Source: Bacteroides faecis MAJ27
GTDB taxonomy: Bacteria > Bacteroidota > Bacteroidia > Bacteroidales > Bacteroidaceae
DNA: 64,000 nt
Direction of reading: 5' to 3'
NCBI RefSeq assembly: GCF_900106755.1
Contig: NZ_FNNN01000001.1
Location: forward strand, 310,001-374,000
Shown here: positions 9,576-18,944 of the stretch, piece by piece
Numbering within the stretch: position 1 is the first letter of the stretch
Layout of the letters: each line of letters opens with the position of its first letter
Program-made: the position numbers and the translations under genes
Notes under the pieces: generated by a model
What the model was told of the DNA's origin: nothing
Seen by the model: the letters and a program-made list of their open reading frames with translations, nothing else
Databases searched by the model: none

Positions 9576-10586
9576 ATGAAGGAAAAGAAAATGAGAAATC
9601 TGAGCGAAGAAATAATAGACAAATATCTGACAGGAAAGTGCTCGCAGGAGGAGTTGATCGAGGTAAATGCCTGGATGAATGAATCAGAAGAGAACGCCTG
9701 CCAGTTGTTCCGCATGGAAGAAGTGTTCCATTTGGGCAAGTTCGATACTTATGCCGACGAACAAAGAATGGCTAATGCGGAAAAAAGGCTTTATAGAAAA
9801 CTGGAGCAAGAGAAAAAGAAGAAAGACAAAGTGCTGTATATGCATCGTTGGATGAAATATGCAGCCATTATCGTTGTTGCTTTATTAATGGGCGGAGGAG
9901 CCGGATACTGGTTCTACAACCAGACAGAACATCAGATGCTCGTGGCCGTTGCCAATGAAGGTATCGTGAAAGAAGTTGTCTTACCGGACGGAACCAAAGT
10001 CTGGCTGAACAATGCCGCCACTTTGAAGTACCCGCGCGAGTTCTCCGAAAAAGAACGTAATGTATATCTGGACGGAGAAGCCTATTTCGAAGTAACCAAG
10101 AACCGCCATAAGCCATTCACGGTAGAAAGCGATGCCATGCGCGTACGTGTATTGGGAACCACTTTCAACTTCAAGTGCGACAAACGTTGCCGGATAGCAG
10201 AAGCGACATTGATCGAGGGAGAAATTGAAGTGAAAGGCAACAAGGACGAAGGACAAATCGTTCTCGCACCCGGTCAACGCGCCGAACTGAACAGAAACAG
10301 CGGACGGCTGACTGTGAAGCAAGTCGACGCAAAACTGGATGCTGTATGGCGTGACAATCTGATACCATTCAACAAAGCAAATATCTTTACCATCACCAAG
10401 GCACTGGAGCGTTTTTATGACGTGAAAATCATTCTATCTCCCGATATCCGGTCGGACAAAACCTATTCCGGTGTATTGAAGAAGAAGGCAACCATTGAAT
10501 CGGTGTTGAAATCCTTGCAGAATTCTATACCCATTGAATATAAAATCGTAGGAAACAATATCTTTATCTCTTCTGATAAGAAATGA
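9576..10586 (+). CDS. FecR-type anti-sigma factor
   Basis: Inner-membrane regulator of 336 residues that holds the ECF sigma until the outer-membrane transporter signals. The N-terminal cytoplasmic anti-sigma region (about 8-85) is followed by a transmembrane helix at about 93-114. The periplasmic FecR domain (about 125-225) contains LPDGTKVWLNNAATLKYP and YLDGEAYFEV. A C-terminal DUF4974/STN-like domain (about 260-334) ends NNIFISSDKK. The ATG at 9576 (MKEKKMRNLS) could be replaced by the in-frame ATG at 9591. Its stop codon overlaps an in-frame ATG upstream of the next GH92, so translation may be coupled. Confidence 0.92.
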   Translation: MKEKKMRNLSEEIIDKYLTGKCSQEELIEVNAWMNESEENACQLFRMEEVFHLGKFDTYADEQRMANAEKRLYRKLEQEKKKKDKVLYMHRWMKYAAIIVVALLMGGGAGYWFYNQTEHQMLVAVANEGIVKEVVLPDGTKVWLNNAATLKYPREFSEKERNVYLDGEAYFEVTKNRHKPFTVESDAMRVRVLGTTFNFKCDKRCRIAEATLIEGEIEVKGNKDEGQIVLAPGQRAELNRNSGRLTVKQVDAKLDAVWRDNLIPFNKANIFTITKALERFYDVKIILSPDIRSDKTYSGVLKKKATIESVLKSLQNSIPIEYKIVGNNIFISSDKK

Positions 10587-10615
10587 GTCCTGCCAAACTT
10601 AAATTAATTAATACC

Positions 10616-12892
10616 ATGAAATTAAGAACACTTCTGATAGGATGTTTCGGAGGATTTATAATGCTCAACTCCTGCACAGAATCCCCCAGTGTAAAAGATT
10701 ATAGTGCTTATGTCAATCCCTTCATAGGCACCGGCGGACACGGACATACTTTTCCGGGAGCCGTAGTTCCGCATGGTATGATCCAGCCGAGTCCGGACAC
10801 CCGGATTGATGGCTGGGATGCTTGCTCCGGTTATTATTACGACGACAACACGATCAACGGATTTTCGCACACTCACGTCAGCGGCACCGGCTGCTGTGAC
10901 TACGGAGACGTACTACTGATGCCGACTGTCGGCAATCCGCAGTATCTGACGACCGATCCGGAAAGTCAGAAACTTGCCTACGCCTCCGGCTTTTCTCACG
11001 AGAATGAGACAGCGGAACCCGGATATTACTCCGTTTTCCTTGACACCTATCAGGTAAAGGCGGAGATCACTGCTACGCAACGCGGCGCCATCCACCGCTA
11101 CACTTTTCCCGAAAGTGCCGAATCCGGATTTATCATCGATCTGGATTACAGCCTGCAACGGCAAACAAACTACGAGATGGAAATCGAAGTGATCAGCGAC
11201 ACTGAGATTTGCGGACACAAGAAGACAACTTATTGGGCTTTCGACCAGTACATTAATTTCTACGCCAAGTTCTCCAAGCCCTTTGCATATACCCTCATCA
11301 CCGACTCCGTCACAATGGACAACGGCAAACGTCTGCCTGTATGCAAAGCATTGCTGCACTTCAATACGAAAAAAGGGGAAGAAGTATTGGTTAAAGTCGG
11401 AGTATCCGCTGTCGATATTGCCGGTGCGCGCAAGAATGTAGAATCCGAAATACCCGAATGGGACTTCGACAAGGTACGCAAAGACGCCCGTACTGCCTGG
11501 AACAATTATCTGTCTAAAATAGACATCACCACTTCCGACAAAGAAGATAAAACAATATTCTACACCGCTCTGTATCATACGGCCATCAGCCCGAATCTGT
11601 TTATGGATGCAGACGGACGTTATCTCGGCATGGACCTTGAAGTACATCAGGGTGATACCATCAATCCTCTGTATACTACCTTCTCTTTGTGGGATACTTT
11701 CCGCGCACTGCACCCGTTGATGACCATCATTGACCCGAATCTGAATAATCAGTTCATCAATTCACTGATAAAGAAACATCAGGAAGGCGGGATATATCCG
11801 ATGTGGGATTTAGCTTCCAACTACACAGGAACTATGATCGGATATCATGCAGTCCCGGTCATAGTGGATGCCTATATGAAAGGTTATCGCAACTTTGATG
11901 CTCCCGAAGCATACAAAGCCAGTCTGAGGGCAGCCGAATATGACACCACAGGCATCAAATGCCCCGATCTGGTATTGCCTCATCTGATGCCCAAAGCGAA
12001 GTATTACAAGAATGCAATCGGTTACATTCCTTGCGACCGTGAAAACGAGTCCGTAGCCAAAGCACTGGAATATGCTTACGACGACTGGTGCATCTCCATC
12101 TTTGCCGAGGCAATGAATGATTTCGAGAATAAAGCCAAATATGAACGCTTTGCCAAAGCTTACGAATTCTATTTCGACAAATCGACTCGCTTCATGCGTG
12201 GATTGGATTCAAAAGGTGAATGGCGCACTCCGTTCAATCCGCGTGCCTCCACTCACCGGAGTGATGACTATTGCGAAGGAACTGCCTGGCAATGGACATG
12301 GTTTGTTCCTCATGATGTGGACGGACTTGTCAACCTGATGGGAGGTGAAGATGCCTTTGTTGGAAAGCTGGACTCTCTGTTCACGGTAGAGTCAAGCCTC
12401 GAAGGCGAAACGACTTCGGCAGATATCAGCGGGCTCATCGGCCAATATGCGCACGGCAATGAGCCGAGTCATCACGTCATCCATTTATATAACTACGTGA
12501 ATCGCCCGTGGAGAACGCAGGAACTGGTAGACAGCGTGTACAAAAGCCAATATGCAAATAGCGTAGACGGACTTTCCGGCAATGAGGATTGCGGGCAAAT
12601 GTCTGCATGGTATATACTCAACTCTATGGGATTCTATCAGGTATGCCCGGGCAAACCGGTATATTCTATCGGACGTCCGGCCTTCGACAAGGCCGTCATC
12701 AATCTGCCGGGAGAAAAGACGTTCAGCATTGTAGTAAAGAACAATGCAAAGACCCATAAATATATTGAAAGCGTTCTGTTGAACGGCAAGCCGCTGGATA
12801 CACCTTTCTTCAATCATCAGGATATTACAGCAGGTGGAGTGATGGAAATCAAGATGACTGACCGACCGACAAAATGGGGAGTCAGCAAGTAG
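10616..12892 (+). CDS. GH92 exo-alpha-mannosidase, lipoprotein (BT_3991-like)
   Basis: Second mannosidase of the operon, 758 residues from the ATG at 10616. The frame extends to an ATG at 10583, but the residues added there do not look like a signal peptide, whereas MKLRTLLIGCFGGFIMLNSC is a good lipoprotein signal with the lipobox cysteine at about 20. The GH92 fold begins at YSAYVNPFIGTGG. The proposed acid is E554 (YCEGTAWQWTW) and the D644 equivalent is D658 in GNEDCGQMSAW. There is no HE motif in the +1 subsite region, so it is not predicted to be alpha-1,2-specific. The sequence is close in type to the GH92 at 6765. Confidence 0.94.
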   Translation: MKLRTLLIGCFGGFIMLNSCTESPSVKDYSAYVNPFIGTGGHGHTFPGAVVPHGMIQPSPDTRIDGWDACSGYYYDDNTINGFSHTHVSGTGCCDYGDVLLMPTVGNPQYLTTDPESQKLAYASGFSHENETAEPGYYSVFLDTYQVKAEITATQRGAIHRYTFPESAESGFIIDLDYSLQRQTNYEMEIEVISDTEICGHKKTTYWAFDQYINFYAKFSKPFAYTLITDSVTMDNGKRLPVCKALLHFNTKKGEEVLVKVGVSAVDIAGARKNVESEIPEWDFDKVRKDARTAWNNYLSKIDITTSDKEDKTIFYTALYHTAISPNLFMDADGRYLGMDLEVHQGDTINPLYTTFSLWDTFRALHPLMTIIDPNLNNQFINSLIKKHQEGGIYPMWDLASNYTGTMIGYHAVPVIVDAYMKGYRNFDAPEAYKASLRAAEYDTTGIKCPDLVLPHLMPKAKYYKNAIGYIPCDRENESVAKALEYAYDDWCISIFAEAMNDFENKAKYERFAKAYEFYFDKSTRFMRGLDSKGEWRTPFNPRASTHRSDDYCEGTAWQWTWFVPHDVDGLVNLMGGEDAFVGKLDSLFTVESSLEGETTSADISGLIGQYAHGNEPSHHVIHLYNYVNRPWRTQELVDSVYKSQYANSVDGLSGNEDCGQMSAWYILNSMGFYQVCPGKPVYSIGRPAFDKAVINLPGEKTFSIVVKNNAKTHKYIESVLLNGKPLDTPFFNHQDITAGGVMEIKMTDRPTKWGVSK

Positions 12893-12923
12893 TTATCAGC
12901 AGCCAATCATTAAAACAAATACC

Positions 12924-15191
12924 ATGAAAAAACTATTATTAGCAGCATGTATACTCAGTTGTACACTCTTAGCCAAAGCAAAAGACTGGACACAGTATGT
13001 CAATCCGCTGATGGGCTCTCAGTCTACTTTTGAGTTATCAACAGGTAATACCTATCCGGCTATTGCCCGCCCCTGGGGAATGAACTTCTGGACTCCGCAG
13101 ACCGGAAAGATGGGTGATGGCTGGCAATATACCTATACTGCCAATAAGATACGCAGCTTCAAGCAGACACATCAACCCAGTCCGTGGATCAACGATTATG
13201 GCCAGTTCTCCATTATGCCGATAGTAGGCAAGCCGGTGTTTGACGAAGAAAAACGCGCAAGCTGGTTTGCACACAAAGGAGAAGTTGCAACCCCTTATTA
13301 CTACAAAGTATATCTGGCAGAACACGATATAGTCACCGAAATGACACCTACGGAACGTGCCGTACTTTTCCGTTTCACATTTCCGGAGAATGATCACTCT
13401 TATGTTGTTGTAGATGCTTTCGACAAAGGTTCTTACATCAAGATTATTCCCGAAGAAAACAAGATTATCGGCTACACGACCCGTAACAGCGGCGGCGTTC
13501 CCGAAAACTTCAAGAACTATTTTATCATTGAGTTCGACAAGCCGTTTACCTATAAAGCAACAGTAGAGAATGGAAATCTGCAAGAGAATGCGGCAGAACA
13601 GACTACCAATCATGCCGGAGCCATCATCGGATTCAAAACCCGAAAAGGAGAACAGGTGCATGCACGCATCGCCTCTTCGTTCATCAGTTTTGAACAGGCT
13701 GCCGCCAATATGAACGAATTAGGCAAAGACAACCTGGAGCAACTCGCCCAAAAAGGAAAAGATGCATGGAATCAGGTGCTGGGTAAAATAGAAGTAGAAG
13801 GCGGCAATCTGGATCAGTATCGCACATTCTATTCTTGCCTGTATCGCTCGCTGCTTTTCCCGCGCAAATTCTATGAACTGGACGCGAACGGTCAGCCTGT
13901 CCACTACAGCCCGTACAACGGACAAGTACTCCCGGGATATATGTTTACCGATACCGGTTTTTGGGATACATTCCGCTGCCTCTTCCCGCTGTTGAACCTG
14001 ATGTATCCGTCGGTCAACAAGGAGATGCAGGAGGGACTTATCAATACTTATAAAGAAAGCGGTTTCTTCCCCGAATGGGCAAGTCCGGGACACAGAGGTT
14101 GCATGGTAGGGAACAATTCTGCCTCTATTCTGGTAGATGCTTATATGAAGGGAGTGAAAGTAGATGATATCAAGACGCTATATGAAGGGCTGATTCACGG
14201 AACAGAGAACGTGCATCCGGAAGTCTCTTCTACCGGACGTTTGGGATACGAATACTATAATAAGCTGGGATATGTACCCTACGATGTAAAAATCAACGAG
14301 AACGCTGCCCGTACGCTGGAGTATGCATACGACGACTGGTGCATCTACCAGTTGGCAAAGGAGTTGAAACGCCCGAAGAAAGAAATCAATCTGTTTGCCA
14401 AACGTGCCATGAATTACAAGAATCTCTTCGATAAAGAATCCAAGCTAATGCGTGGACGCAACGAAGACGGCACGTTCCAGTCTCCTTTCTCGCCTCTGAA
14501 ATGGGGAGATGCCTTCACGGAAGGAAATAGCTGGCATTATACCTGGTCCGTTTTCCACGATCCTCAAGGGCTGATAGACTTAATGGGTGGAAAAGAAATG
14601 TTTGTCACTATGATGGACTCTGTATTTGCCGTACCACCTATCTTCGATGACAGCTATTATGGACAGGTAATCCACGAAATTCGTGAAATGACAGTAATGA
14701 ACATGGGTAACTATGCGCATGGCAATCAACCGATTCAGCACATGATTTATCTGTACGACTATGCTGGACAACCGTGGAAAGCCCAATACTGGCTCCGTCA
14801 GGTGATGGACAGAATGTATACTCCCGGACCCGACGGCTACTGTGGAGACGAAGACAACGGACAGACTTCTGCCTGGTATGTGTTCTCTGCTCTAGGTTTT
14901 TATCCCGTTTGCCCGGGAACAGACGAATATGTGATGGGAGCTCCTTTATTCAAAAAGGCTACGCTTCACTTCGAGAATGGCAACAGTCTGGTTATTAATG
15001 CGCCTAATAACAGCAAGGAGAATTTTTATATTGACTCTATGAGCTTCAATGGGGCTGATCACACCAAGAACTATTTACGACACGGAGATTTGTTCAAGGG
15101 AGGCACCATTGAGGTAAAAATGAGCAATCAACCGAATTTGAACAGGGGAACGAAAGAAGAGGATATGCCCTACTCTTTTTCTAAGGAGTAA
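12924..15191 (+). CDS. GH92 alpha-1,2-mannosidase (BT3990-like)
   Basis: Removes alpha-1,2-linked mannose from high-mannose N-glycan in the periplasm. It has 755 residues with a type I signal peptide (cut probably near AKAKDW). From codon positions I read W88 in SPWINDYG, E533 in TEGNSWHYTW, H584-E585 in VIHEIREM, and D642/D644 in CGDEDNGQTSAW. These are the residue numbers I remember for the BT3990 crystal structure: E533 is the catalytic acid, the aspartates supply the base, and W88/H584/E585 give alpha-1,2 specificity. It is last in the operon, followed by a strong terminator at 15281-15320. The GH92 at 55182 is a close paralogue. Confidence 0.97.
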   Translation: MKKLLLAACILSCTLLAKAKDWTQYVNPLMGSQSTFELSTGNTYPAIARPWGMNFWTPQTGKMGDGWQYTYTANKIRSFKQTHQPSPWINDYGQFSIMPIVGKPVFDEEKRASWFAHKGEVATPYYYKVYLAEHDIVTEMTPTERAVLFRFTFPENDHSYVVVDAFDKGSYIKIIPEENKIIGYTTRNSGGVPENFKNYFIIEFDKPFTYKATVENGNLQENAAEQTTNHAGAIIGFKTRKGEQVHARIASSFISFEQAAANMNELGKDNLEQLAQKGKDAWNQVLGKIEVEGGNLDQYRTFYSCLYRSLLFPRKFYELDANGQPVHYSPYNGQVLPGYMFTDTGFWDTFRCLFPLLNLMYPSVNKEMQEGLINTYKESGFFPEWASPGHRGCMVGNNSASILVDAYMKGVKVDDIKTLYEGLIHGTENVHPEVSSTGRLGYEYYNKLGYVPYDVKINENAARTLEYAYDDWCIYQLAKELKRPKKEINLFAKRAMNYKNLFDKESKLMRGRNEDGTFQSPFSPLKWGDAFTEGNSWHYTWSVFHDPQGLIDLMGGKEMFVTMMDSVFAVPPIFDDSYYGQVIHEIREMTVMNMGNYAHGNQPIQHMIYLYDYAGQPWKAQYWLRQVMDRMYTPGPDGYCGDEDNGQTSAWYVFSALGFYPVCPGTDEYVMGAPLFKKATLHFENGNSLVINAPNNSKENFYIDSMSFNGADHTKNYLRHGDLFKGGTIEVKMSNQPNLNRGTKEEDMPYSFSKE

Positions 15192-15280
15192 TCATCCACA
15201 TCTATACGAAGTCTTTCTTCCTCCGGATGATGGTTTTCTCTCTTCTTCTGAACGACTTTATCCGGATAATGATAAAAACG

Positions 15281-15320
15281 ATAGCCTGAAAGTAAAGTAA
15301 TTTGCTTTCAGGCTATTTTT
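15281..15320 (+). terminator. Intrinsic terminator of the GH92/sigma operon
   Basis: A perfect 12-bp stem (ATAGCCTGAAAG at 15281-15292 with CTTTCAGGCTAT at 15305-15316), a 12-nt loop and a T-run follow the last GH92 gene by about 90 bp. Confidence 0.9.
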
Positions 15321-15334
15321 CGATTTCTATTCAC

Positions 15335-15342
15335 TACTTTTG
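15335..15342 (+). promoter_or_regulatory. Candidate -7 box for the DUF6078-like gene
   Basis: TACTTTTG matches TAnnTTTG, 20 bp upstream of the ATG at 15363 and just after the preceding terminator. No properly spaced TTTG is seen upstream. Confidence 0.4.
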
Positions 15343-15362
15343 CAGGACAAACAACTATAATC

Positions 15363-15797
15363 ATGAAAGAAGAAATTGACTTTACAAAAGTCCCTTATCA
15401 GTACGCTATGTGCCTCAACCGGAAATGTTCGAAAGCAAACACATGTTTAAGACAACTTACAGAACAAAGCGTGCCGGAAAAGATTGAATATTGGGATATC
15501 CTCAGCCCCAAACATCTCGCCGCTCTACAAGGAGATTGCCCTTACTATCGTTCTAACACCAAAGTGCGTTATGCAAAAGGATTCATCAAAATATTAGAAG
15601 CCCTGCCATACAAACAAATGCAAGCTGTCATATCACATCTAATGAGTTTTTTTGGCCGGAGAACCTACTACCGGGTCCGCAAAGGTGAACGTCTCCTTAC
15701 CCCCTCCGAACAACAAAGAATATTGACCATTCTCAAGAATTGCGGAGTTACTCATCCACAGGACTTTGACGTATACGTTGAGGATTACGACTGGTGA
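15363..15797 (+). CDS. Small cytoplasmic Cys-containing protein, DUF6078-like
   Basis: Function unknown. It has 144 residues and no signal peptide or membrane segment. The N-terminal half has a spaced cysteine set (MCLNRKCSKANTCLRQL and later GDCPYYR) that could bind a metal. The C-terminal half is basic and helical (SFFGRRTYYRVRKGERLLTPS). I recall this pattern as DUF6078, a family common in Bacteroides, but cannot verify it. It has its own promoter box and stands between two convergent glycan operons, so it is probably not part of the glycan pathway. A 22-bp repeat array begins just after its stop codon. Confidence 0.75.
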   Translation: MKEEIDFTKVPYQYAMCLNRKCSKANTCLRQLTEQSVPEKIEYWDILSPKHLAALQGDCPYYRSNTKVRYAKGFIKILEALPYKQMQAVISHLMSFFGRRTYYRVRKGERLLTPSEQQRILTILKNCGVTHPQDFDVYVEDYDW

Positions 15798-15819
15798 CCG
15801 GCAGTACTCCGAAACGGCA

Positions 15820-15951
15820 CAACTGTTATCATAAGGAGACACAACCATCACACTACGATGACACAACAATGCCACCTTGGTGGCACAACCGTGCCAAGCT
15901 GTTGGCACAACAATGCCAACGTAGTGGCACGACTGTGCCAAGCCGTTGGCA
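15820..15951. repeat. Tandem array, six 22-bp units with dyads
   Basis: Units start at 15820, 15842, 15864, 15886, 15908 and 15930; a degenerate seventh may occupy 15798-15819. The last four carry dyads: TGCCACCTTGGTGGCA, TGCCAAGCTGTTGGCA, TGCCAACGTAGTGGCA and TGCCAAGCCGTTGGCA. Units 3 and 5 resemble each other, as do 4 and 6, so a 44-bp pair seems to have been duplicated. The array lies in the convergent gap downstream of the DUF6078-like gene. Confidence 0.9.
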
Positions 15952-15995
15952 CAAGACTCCCCTTAGGAAGAGAGAGAGGCAGACATTATAGGTAA

Positions 15996-16037
15996 AAGAA
16001 AAAAGAGCCGGGCTTTCAGAATGAAATGTCCGGCTCT
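15996..16037 (-). terminator. Intrinsic terminator of the SusC/D operon
   Basis: On the - strand, AGAGCCGG (complement of 16030-16037) pairs with CCGGCTCT (complement of 16004-16011), followed by a T-rich run. It lies about 30 bp downstream of the stop of the last lipoprotein gene of the operon. Confidence 0.85.
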
Positions 16038-16067
16038 AAAATTAACTAATTTACTAATGACTCAATT

Positions 16068-17402
16068 TTACTGAGCGTTGTATATATATACCTCAGTGAC
16101 ATCAATGTATGAACTAAAGCCTGCTAATAATTCAACTTTGACATAACGAGCAGTTATAGACGAGAAGAATTCGAAATAATGATTACCTGCACGAGGAGCT
16201 TCCAGTACTCCCTGCGAAGTCCATGTTTCATTATCCAAAGAAGTTGAAATACGTACTTTCTTGGCAGCATACGTATAATAATAATCCATACCTAAAGCTA
16301 AGAAAGTCTGTGGAGACTTCATATCGATAACAAACCAGAATGGATTCGAACTATATACATCTGATCCGTAACTACCTCCATTACCATCAATCAAATAACT
16401 AGCGCTACCAGAGACACCGGAAGGTATTTCTGCTCCCCAACCATCTTTCGACAATTCAACCCAATTACTACCAATAGCAGACAAATATTTGAAGTTTCTA
16501 ACTACTTTATCTACATTAAAGGTTAGGATATTCTCTTTGCTATTTACTTTCACAACGGGGTCCTCGCTTTCCACCGATGCAGCTACAACAAGAGTGTGAA
16601 ACTCTGCTTCCGTTGTTGTCAGCAAGAAATCGTCAGTAATAGACCATGTAATCTCTGCTGACTCTAATTCACCGGCAGGTATAGTAATTTCAGCAGGAGT
16701 AACAGTAATTTTATTCATGAACTTTTCGTCCAAACCTGTAGTAGCCAACTTCACCTTTACATCTTTTCTTGCCGGTTTATCCAACTTCATTTTGAAAGCA
16801 TAAGATATAGGATCAGTATTGACAATCGCCCCTTGAGAGAAAGCTCGCTCGAATGAAACGGTGTTTCCGTTCTCACCAACTACAGAGCATGAAGCGATAT
16901 ATGCTTCCTTTTCTATCACAATTTTAGATTCTATCGACTCCGTTCCTATTTTATAACCTTCCACACTGGCTTTCACACCGAGCTCGTATGTTGCCGCATC
17001 ATAATTGGATGCTGCAAAACTAAAATCTTCGTCCTTCAAGGTCACTGTGACAGATGCATCTGTTGAACCGGCAGGAAGAACCACCTTAGTATCACTGATT
17101 TCTACATTTTCCTTTGGTATATTAGTATTTATAACATCAAAAGTAACTGTGGCATCTTCCGGTGATGCAGCAAAATGGAATGTATAGGTTCTGGTTACAG
17201 GACCGTTCAGTTCTAAAGTACCATCAGATTTGTAAACAGCAGTCAACGTCGCTTTGGACGCTCCTTCCGCATCATTAATCGTTATAGCAGGCTGATTCAC
17301 CGGATATTTCACCAAATCCACTACCTCATCATCCTGACAGCCAGCAAAAGTAACGAATGATCCTATTGCTAGAGATAAAAAGAGTTTATAATGTGCTTTC
17401 AT
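16068..17402 (-). CDS. Surface lipoprotein with DUF1735-like modules and a C-terminal F5/8C (discoidin) domain (BT_3988-like)
   Basis: Probable cell-surface glycan-binding or accessory protein of the N-glycan locus. It has 444 residues with a lipoprotein signal (cysteine in VTFAGCQDDE at about 22). Residues of roughly 30-165 and 170-300 look like two beta-rich DUF1735-like modules (with TYELGVKASVEG and LDKPARKDVKVKLATTG). The last 140 residues resemble a discoidin/F5-8C carbohydrate-binding domain (NPFWFVIDMKSPQTFLALGM; ARYVKVELLAG). No catalytic motif is visible. It is last in the operon after the endo-glycosidase (81-bp gap) and just before the terminator. Confidence 0.85.
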   Translation of the reverse strand: MKAHYKLFLSLAIGSFVTFAGCQDDEVVDLVKYPVNQPAITINDAEGASKATLTAVYKSDGTLELNGPVTRTYTFHFAASPEDATVTFDVINTNIPKENVEISDTKVVLPAGSTDASVTVTLKDEDFSFAASNYDAATYELGVKASVEGYKIGTESIESKIVIEKEAYIASCSVVGENGNTVSFERAFSQGAIVNTDPISYAFKMKLDKPARKDVKVKLATTGLDEKFMNKITVTPAEITIPAGELESAEITWSITDDFLLTTTEAEFHTLVVAASVESEDPVVKVNSKENILTFNVDKVVRNFKYLSAIGSNWVELSKDGWGAEIPSGVSGSASYLIDGNGGSYGSDVYSSNPFWFVIDMKSPQTFLALGMDYYYTYAAKKVRISTSLDNETWTSQGVLEAPRAGNHYFEFFSSITARYVKVELLAGFSSYIDVTEVYIYNAQ

Positions 17403-17483
17403 ATTCTTGTTTTTTATTTGTTTTATTTCTCCATAGCGACTATGTTACTAATCGCTATGGAAGCCATACAATTTCTACTTTAT

Positions 17484-18911
17484 TTAAAGATCATCCGGAT
17501 ATTGGTATGGAGTCGGATCGTTCTTCTTGTAGAAGACTGTGGGGTCTTTTAATGGCGACCCATACAGAGTTTCGGCCCCATCCAAACGCCTAAAAATACT
17601 ATAGTAATTATCAGGACTCGGAGCAAATCCCATGTACCAACCATATCCATTGTTCATCAGACTCCGAGCAGTTGATGGCGTCAAACTACTACCCCCTCCC
17701 AAATTAAATTCCATCGCTATACCTGCACATTGTTTTTTAGTCATATTCCCTATCGGATATGCACTACTTCCATAATTAGGCACAACAATATCAATCCACT
17801 CACTCGCATCTACACCATCGACAGTAGCCACACCGTACATTTGACCATACGCAAATACTGTTACCAGCTTATCAGGCATCGCTAATTTACTTTCATAACA
17901 TAAACGAGCAGCAGCTGCCGTACTTGGAGTAGTAAGGGAAGGATTATTCAAATCCGGATAATTGGAATATTCATCATCGTAATTAACCCCATCCAAATTA
18001 TAGGCTTTACAATATTGAGCAATTTCACGAGCGAAATCTTTAGCACCTTGATCTGAAAGTTGAGCTAAACCTGTTATATCATGATTACCAAGTAATCCTA
18101 ACAGCACTTTTACGCCACGTCTACGAAGAGGCTGCAAAAAAGTTTCATTATTATCCAATAAATATTGTACGTTCGGATTACACTGTACACGCGGACGTCC
18201 AGCTTCAGAATCATAATTGATATTAGCTGCAAACAAGACAATAACATCCCATATAAGTTTTCCATTTTCCAACTGGAAAGAAAGAGTATTCAATGGGTTA
18301 ACATCATTTACCTCGAAGAATAAGTAGCCTTTTACCGCATCTTCTCCTTTATAAGTATCACCGGCATTTCTCATGTCTTTCACCAGATAGATGCAGTGTT
18401 TCGCACTTTCATCTTTAATAGTAATATCACTACTCTGATCGCTGATGGCTACGGGAATAGCATAAGTCTTGTCATCCTGCAAACCTTCTCCTGCCCGGAT
18501 AGTCATATCTACCTCAGCCGATTTAGCATTTGCATTCACCGTAAGCACTCCTTCGTTGGCAAACGTAACCAAGTCTTGCGGATACAATTCAAAATCTGTA
18601 TTATGCGCTTTATTGTAAGTTTCCAAATAAGCAGCATCTATTTTCACTTTTGCCGATGTAGCCGTATTAGGGGTTTTGCTCAAGCCCATCTTTACTGTAG
18701 TAGCATAAGTCTCACCGTGAAGTTCGACAACTTTAGATACTAAATTTGACTTTCCATCACGCAGATACGCATTATTTTCGTAAATGCCACTGTACGCCGA
18801 CTCATCAATATTCTTTCCAACCTCAAGATCATCGGCACAAGAGGTCAAGAATGCAGTACAGTTCACAATCATGGCAGCTAACAAACCCGAAGTTATATAT
18901 TTTATATTCAT
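17484..18911 (-). CDS. GH18 endo-beta-N-acetylglucosaminidase, surface lipoprotein (EndoBT-3987-like)
   Basis: Cleaves the chitobiose core of high-mannose N-glycoproteins, releasing the glycan for import. It has 475 residues with a lipoprotein signal (cysteine in AFLTSCADD at 25), followed by an N-terminal DUF1735-like beta domain (about 45-175) and the GH18 barrel (about 190-470). The catalytic loop is LDGVNYDDEYSN; counting from Met1 gives D312 and E314, the residues I remember for EndoBT-3987. The glutamate is the acid and the substrate acetamido group assists. Its place in a SusC/D operon and the lipobox fit outer-surface display. Confidence 0.97.
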   Translation of the reverse strand: MNIKYITSGLLAAMIVNCTAFLTSCADDLEVGKNIDESAYSGIYENNAYLRDGKSNLVSKVVELHGETYATTVKMGLSKTPNTATSAKVKIDAAYLETYNKAHNTDFELYPQDLVTFANEGVLTVNANAKSAEVDMTIRAGEGLQDDKTYAIPVAISDQSSDITIKDESAKHCIYLVKDMRNAGDTYKGEDAVKGYLFFEVNDVNPLNTLSFQLENGKLIWDVIVLFAANINYDSEAGRPRVQCNPNVQYLLDNNETFLQPLRRRGVKVLLGLLGNHDITGLAQLSDQGAKDFAREIAQYCKAYNLDGVNYDDEYSNYPDLNNPSLTTPSTAAAARLCYESKLAMPDKLVTVFAYGQMYGVATVDGVDASEWIDIVVPNYGSSAYPIGNMTKKQCAGIAMEFNLGGGSSLTPSTARSLMNNGYGWYMGFAPSPDNYYSIFRRLDGAETLYGSPLKDPTVFYKKNDPTPYQYPDDL

Positions 18912-18944
18912 AATGAATTCTTGAATAAAAGGTTAAACCAACAA

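Noticed and set aside
15820..15951. Possible CRISPR array
   Set aside because: Units are contiguous 22-bp repeats with no unique spacers of constant length, and no cas genes are present. The same holds for the arrays at 6492, 40105 and 41387.
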